In this document: positions 6,667 to 8,884 of the stretch, piece by piece
How the letters are laid out: each line of letters opens with the position of its first letter
Numbering within the stretch: position 1 is the first letter of the stretch
Origin: an uncultured Chloroflexota bacterium
GTDB lineage: Bacteria > Chloroflexota > Dehalococcoidia > SM23-28-2 > RBG-16-64-32
DNA: 8,884 nt
Direction of reading: 5' to 3'
Assembly: GCA_913056415.1 (NCBI GenBank)
Contig: CAJXNA010000069.1
Span: forward strand, 1 to 8,884
Program-made: the position numbers and the translations under genes
Notes under the pieces: generated by a model
The model's database searches: none
What the model was told of the DNA's origin: nothing
What the model saw: only the letters and a program-made list of their open reading frames with translations

Positions 6667-7356
6667 ATGGCCACGCCGGAAACCATCCTCAGCCTGGAAG
6701 GGGTCACTAAGGTCTACGGCTCCGCGGAGAGAGCCGTGACGGCTCTCTCGGACGTCACCCTGCAGGCCCACGCTGGAGAGGTCGTCCTCGTGATGGGGCC
6801 CTCCGGATCGGGCAAGACAACCCTCCTCACCATCGCCGGCGCCCTGCTCAGGCCCACACGCGGCACGGTACACGTCTGCAACACCGACATCACCCGGATG
6901 GGCGAGAGTGACCTGGCTTCCATCCGCCGTGAGAAGGTGGCATTCATATACCAGAGTTTTAACTTGCTGGAAGCGCTAACGGCGCTGGAGAACGTATCGC
7001 TGGTGACCACTCAGAGAGCGCTAAACGGGGCAACACCGCAGGAGCGGGCGAAGGAGATGCTGGATACGCTCGGCCTCGGCAACCGGCTGAATTCGCTACC
7101 GAAACACTTGAGCGATGGCGAGAAACAGCGGGTGGCCATCGCCCGCGCCCTCGCCAAGAACCCCGCCCTGATGCTCGTCGACGAGCCCACCGCCAACCTC
7201 GACGCCAAGCGTGGCCACGAGGTGATGGAGCTGCTGCGCCAGAAAGCATTGGAGATGGACAAGGCGGTCGTCATCGTCTCTCACGATCACCGCATCCGGG
7301 ATATCGCCGACCGTGTGGTGCAGTTGGAGGACGGACGCCTGCAGGCCGAGTCCTGA
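6667..7356 (+). CDS. ABC exporter ATPase, MacB/LolD/DevA type
   Basis: The 229-residue nucleotide-binding protein powers the permease encoded immediately upstream. Walker A is GPSGSGKT (44-51), the Q-loop glutamine is Q96 in YQSFNLL, Walker B is LMLVDEP with catalytic glutamate E173, the D-loop is ANLD (176-179) and the switch histidine is H206 in VSHDH. The ABC signature is LSDGEKQR (148-155), where LSGGQ or LSGGE is usual: aspartate replaces the first glycine while the second is kept. All other catalytic residues are intact, so activity is likely. AAAGG at 6653-6657, inside the permease's last codons, can serve as ribosome site. Length and motifs place it in the MacB/LolD subfamily that pairs with FtsX-like permeases. 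It ends 20 bases from the convergent lamin-tail gene. Confidence 0.93.
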   Translation: MATPETILSLEGVTKVYGSAERAVTALSDVTLQAHAGEVVLVMGPSGSGKTTLLTIAGALLRPTRGTVHVCNTDITRMGESDLASIRREKVAFIYQSFNLLEALTALENVSLVTTQRALNGATPQERAKEMLDTLGLGNRLNSLPKHLSDGEKQRVAIARALAKNPALMLVDEPTANLDAKRGHEVMELLRQKALEMDKAVVIVSHDHRIRDIADRVVQLEDGRLQAES

Positions 7357-7376
7357 AGCTTAGGCCGAAAGTCCGG

Positions 7377-8108
7377 TCAGGCGCGGCGCCGCAGGATGAG
7401 GAACATCGCCACAGCGCAAAGCCCTACCAGCGTTAGGCCGAGAGCCGTGGAGGAACGACCCCGCCGAGTGCCGCTTCCCCCTCTGTAATCTCCCTGCGGC
7501 GAGGAGGCCGCGACCGCTAACGCGGGGCGCAGACGCAGCCGCGGCAGGGCGAATATCGCAAGACCGGCGACGGCGAGCGAGCCCCCGACGAGCAAGGTCA
7601 TCGCCAGTGAAGGCGAGCCGCTGGGGAGGGGGGGCGCGCCGCCTCCATTGGGTATCTCGCCGACCGGCGAAGGTTCCGGACTGGGGGTCGGCGATGGTGT
7701 GGGGGTGGCTTCGGCGGCGCAGTTGACCTGATGGACGATGGCCCCCGTATCATCCACGATGCGAGCGTAATCCGTGGGGTCGTCGTCACGGTAAATGAAC
7801 TCCAGCCCCCACTTGAAGACGCCGCTGGCGGAAGGCCCGCTCTGAATGGAGACCGACGCCCCCGGCGCCAGGCCGCCCAGCACGACTAGGTCGAACGTCT
7901 CGCTATCAGGAGGATCGCTCTGGAGCTCCCAATTGGCGAGCGTCTGTGCGGTGTCCCCAAAGTTCTCGATGACTACCAGCTCCGGGTCGCCACTACAGCT
8001 CAGTTGGGCGATCTGGACGTCAGCTTGTTGGGCATGAGCCCGGGAAACGAACCCAAGCCCGAGGGCGATTGCCAGGGCGAAACCTAGAGCAATTTTGGTC
8101 GCAGACAT
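7377..8108 (-). CDS. Secreted, membrane-anchored lamin-tail-domain protein
   Basis: This 243-residue protein is predicted to be exported and displayed on the cell surface. Residues 1-26 form a signal peptide with likely cleavage after AHA. Residues about 30-130 resemble a lamin tail (LTD, PF00932-type) domain: VQIAQLSCSGDPELVVIENF, ANWELQS, LAPGASVSIQSG and RIVDDTGAIVHQVNC. Cys38 and Cys130 bracket the domain and may form a disulfide. A low-complexity Thr-Pro-Ser linker (135-148) and a Gly/Pro-rich stretch follow, then a hydrophobic helix at about 168-187, an Arg/Ser/Gly-rich segment, and a second helix at 221-239 ending in RRRA. The tail resembles sortase-type sorting signals (helix plus basic end) but no LPXTG motif is visible. 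The ATG at 8108 has a perfect ribosome site. Bacterial LTD domains are found in secreted proteins; the specific role is unknown. Confidence 0.8.
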   Translation of the reverse strand: MSATKIALGFALAIALGLGFVSRAHAQQADVQIAQLSCSGDPELVVIENFGDTAQTLANWELQSDPPDSETFDLVVLGGLAPGASVSIQSGPSASGVFKWGLEFIYRDDDPTDYARIVDDTGAIVHQVNCAAEATPTPSPTPSPEPSPVGEIPNGGGAPPLPSGSPSLAMTLLVGGSLAVAGLAIFALPRLRLRPALAVAASSPQGDYRGGSGTRRGRSSTALGLTLVGLCAVAMFLILRRRA

Positions 8109-8110
8109 CG

Positions 8111-8120
8111 GACCTCCTTT
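8111..8120 (-). promoter_or_regulatory. Perfect Shine-Dalgarno of the lamin-tail gene
   Basis: The minus strand reads AAAGGAGGTC here, matching the anti-Shine-Dalgarno of 16S rRNA, just before the ATG at 8108. It is the strongest ribosome site in the window, fixes the start and suggests high expression. Confidence 0.8.
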
Positions 8121-8143
8121 GGCAACAACCGATGCTTGGCTGC

Positions 8144-8172
8144 ATTATGGAGCTTGTCTGCCAGTTAGTCAA
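8144..8172 (-). promoter_or_regulatory. Strong sigma-70-type promoter of the lamin-tail gene
   Basis: On the minus strand TTGACT (8172-8167) and CATAAT (8149-8144) are separated by exactly 17 bases, each matching consensus at 5 of 6 positions. Transcription would start near 8137, giving a leader of about 29 bases that contains the strong Shine-Dalgarno. Confidence 0.7.
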
Positions 8173-8361
8173 GGGCTAAGACGCATTCCTCGAATAAAAG
8201 GTGTAGGCCCATGCCTAGTTAGTTTAAGGGCGTCGACGCAGTCATGTGGCCGAAACACTCCAGGACCCCGCCTCCGCCGCTGGCCGAGCGTATCATAAGA
8301 CGCGGCGATGCCAAAGAGGGCAGCTATTACGTCAATTGAGGCTCGCAGGTAGAGAAAACCA

Positions 8362-8391
8362 GAGAGCCGGCCTTTATGCCAGCCGGCTCTC
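8362..8391 (-). terminator. Intrinsic terminator hairpin, minus-strand orientation
   Basis: GAGAGCCGGC (8362-8371) pairs perfectly with GCCGGCTCTC (8382-8391) across a 10-base loop. On the minus strand the hairpin is followed by TGGTTTTCTCT, a reasonable U-rich tail; on the plus strand the following ATCTTCATC is poorer. It would stop minus-strand transcripts arriving from the right before they reach the lamin-tail promoter. No intact minus-strand gene lies to its right within the window. Confidence 0.65.
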
Positions 8392-8395
8392 ATCT

Positions 8396-8528
8396 TCATC
8401 GAGTGGGCGGGAGGGGGTGTATCCGCTCCACTGCTTGACCCCAGATTAGCAACATCACGACGGCGGCGAGTTAAAGGACGGTTGGCAAACGGTAACAATT
8501 CGATGAGAATGAGGGCCGGCCGCCGCAC
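8396..8528 (-). pseudogene. Possible decayed 3' end of a membrane protein gene
   Basis: The minus strand has two short hydrophobic stretches in different frames meeting near 8470: PALILIELLPFANRPL (from 8519) and LAAVVMLLIWGQAVERIHPL (from 8470), the latter ending at TGA 8398-8396. That stop is 4 bases before the terminator hairpin at 8391. One shifted base in the GC-rich CGCCGCCGTCG run would join them into a C-terminal membrane helix with a basic tail. No start codon context or promoter supports an intact gene. The reading is speculative; the position next to an otherwise unexplained terminator is the main reason to list it. Confidence 0.2.
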
Positions 8529-8597
8529 ACTGGGTCAGGGACGCGCCCGAGCCGAGGGCTGTCTTTCCAGCGAGAGGGAGATTTGGAGCCACTCTTG

Positions 8598-8606
8598 TGA
8601 TATTAT
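8598..8606 (+). promoter_or_regulatory. Extended -10 promoter of the CopC-like gene
   Basis: TGATATTAT contains the extended -10 element TG-N-TATTAT. No good -35 is found at the usual distance, as is common for extended -10 promoters. The leader would be about 30 bases, with ribosome site GGAAGGAG at 8631-8638 and ATG at 8642. Confidence 0.5.
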
Positions 8607-8641
8607 TCCCATTCGGCAATCAGTTCGAGGGGAAGGAGCAT

Positions 8642-8884
8642 ATGAGGGCAATCACTATAGGAGCGCTGGCGCTGATAGCGGCCATCTGGTCGTTTCGCAG
8701 ATTCCCGACGTCCACGCCCAGACCCGAGTGACCCTCATGTTCCCCGAAGACGGAGATGTCCTGGTAGAGCCACCGCCGATAATCCACATGTGGTTTGCCA
8801 GCCCCGTCAACGTCCGCGACCTCCACGAGAGCGGCGACTTCCAGTATCGGGCCTGACACCGGCAGCGCGGCCAGCTCGCATGGC
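8642..8884 (+). pseudogene. CopC-like copper-binding protein, 5' part with two compensating frameshifts (runs off the window)
   Basis: The ATG at 8642, preceded by GGAAGGAG and an extended -10 promoter, opens a signal peptide, MRAITIGALALIAAIW, but this frame stops at TGA 8729-8731. The protein continues one frame over: HAQTRVTLMFPEDGDVLVEP, then IIHMWFASPVNVRDLHES and GDFQYR. This resembles the CopC domain pattern (His-Ala at the mature N-terminus, P-x-DG-x-VL, then F-x-x-PV). That frame in turn ends at TGA 8854-8856, while the original frame resumes as GPDTGSAASSHG from 8849. The first shift lies between about 8690 and 8707 (near TTT and CCC) and the second near GGG at 8849-8851, so one base is missing and one is extra. 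This suggests sequencing or assembly error, or a very recent lesion, rather than old decay. CopC proteins bind copper outside the membrane, often with CopD. Copper binding here is inferred from similarity only. Confidence 0.6.

Larger units (their letters stand above)
8173..8641. other. Intergenic stretch without an intact gene
   Basis: No open frame here has a credible start, ribosome site and protein-like composition. It contains a 10-bp palindrome GCGTCGACGC (8230-8239), an imperfect 16-bp inverted repeat GCGTATCATAAGACGC (8288-8303), a minus-oriented terminator hairpin (8362-8391), a possible decayed minus-strand gene end (8396-8528) and the promoter and ribosome site of the CopC-like gene (8598-8638). 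No tRNA, riboswitch or CRISPR pattern was recognised. Confidence 0.5.

Noticed and set aside
7350..7382. CCTGA/TCAGG inverted pair between the ABC ATPase and lamin-tail stops
   Set aside because: The 5-bp arms with a loop of about 20 bases, and no T-run, do not make a credible bidirectional terminator.
8246..8449. A 67-codon plus-strand frame starting with GTG
   Set aside because: There is no ribosome site or promoter, it has a serine and arginine run, and it passes through the hairpin at 8362-8391.
8169..8528. A 119-codon minus-strand frame in the intergenic region
   Set aside because: There is no ribosome site, it is rich in Arg and low-complexity runs, it crosses the terminator hairpin and it reaches into the lamin-tail promoter. 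Only its first part may be a gene relic.
8401..8640. Possible riboswitch or tRNA in the leader before the CopC-like gene
   Set aside because: No conserved riboswitch core or tRNA arms were found, and the likely transcript leader is only about 30 bases.

Overview
The window looks like chromosomal DNA from an uncultivated, GC-rich bacterium, most likely of the Chloroflexota (Dehalococcoidia or a relative). The best marker is a 911-residue membrane protein of the DUF2298 / 'Chlor_Arch_YYY' type, a family named for Chloroflexi and Archaea. The dolichyl-phosphate-sugar-synthase-like glycosyltransferase, the lamin-tail surface protein and an ABC exporter with no periplasmic adaptor fit that assignment. 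The taxonomy is inferred from gene content; no database search was possible.

Layout. (1) 1-49: 5' end of a minus-strand gene with a strong promoter overlapped by AT-rich near-palindromic repeats (77-112). (2) 277-2643, plus strand: a family 2 glycosyltransferase (DPG/DPM-synthase-like, TTG start, CRP/FNR-like box just upstream), then the remnant of a flippase-like (LPG_synthase_TM / UPF0104) membrane protein that has apparently lost its middle, then an FAD-dependent amine-oxidase-like oxidoreductase overlapping the remnant by 4 bp. (3) 2655-5390, minus strand: the DUF2298 polytopic membrane protein, convergent with the oxidoreductase. (4) 5534-7356, plus strand: a two-gene ABC exporter (FtsX/MacB-type permease, then ATPase), with a 7-N4-7 direct repeat just before the permease start. 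(5) 7377-8108, minus strand: a secreted, membrane-anchored lamin-tail-domain protein with a near-consensus promoter and Shine-Dalgarno. (6) 8109-8641: no intact gene. It holds the promoter above, a minus-strand terminator hairpin, a possible decayed minus-strand gene end and an extended -10 promoter. (7) 8642 to the window end: the start of a CopC-like copper-binding protein gene interrupted by two compensating frameshifts.

How the genes may work together. The GT2 enzyme probably makes a polyprenyl-phosphate-linked sugar. DUF2298 proteins resemble GT-C glycosyltransferases, which use such donors outside the membrane, and a UPF0104-type protein could move lipids. Genes 277-5390 may therefore be parts of an uncharacterised cell-envelope glycan or glycolipid pathway, with the FAD enzyme as a tailoring oxidoreductase. 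This is inference from family and proximity. The ABC pair, the lamin-tail protein and the CopC-like protein are separate envelope-related units.

Cautions. The flippase remnant and the CopC frameshifts could be real gene decay or assembly/sequencing errors; the CopC gene lies at the window edge and its shifts lie near short homopolymers.
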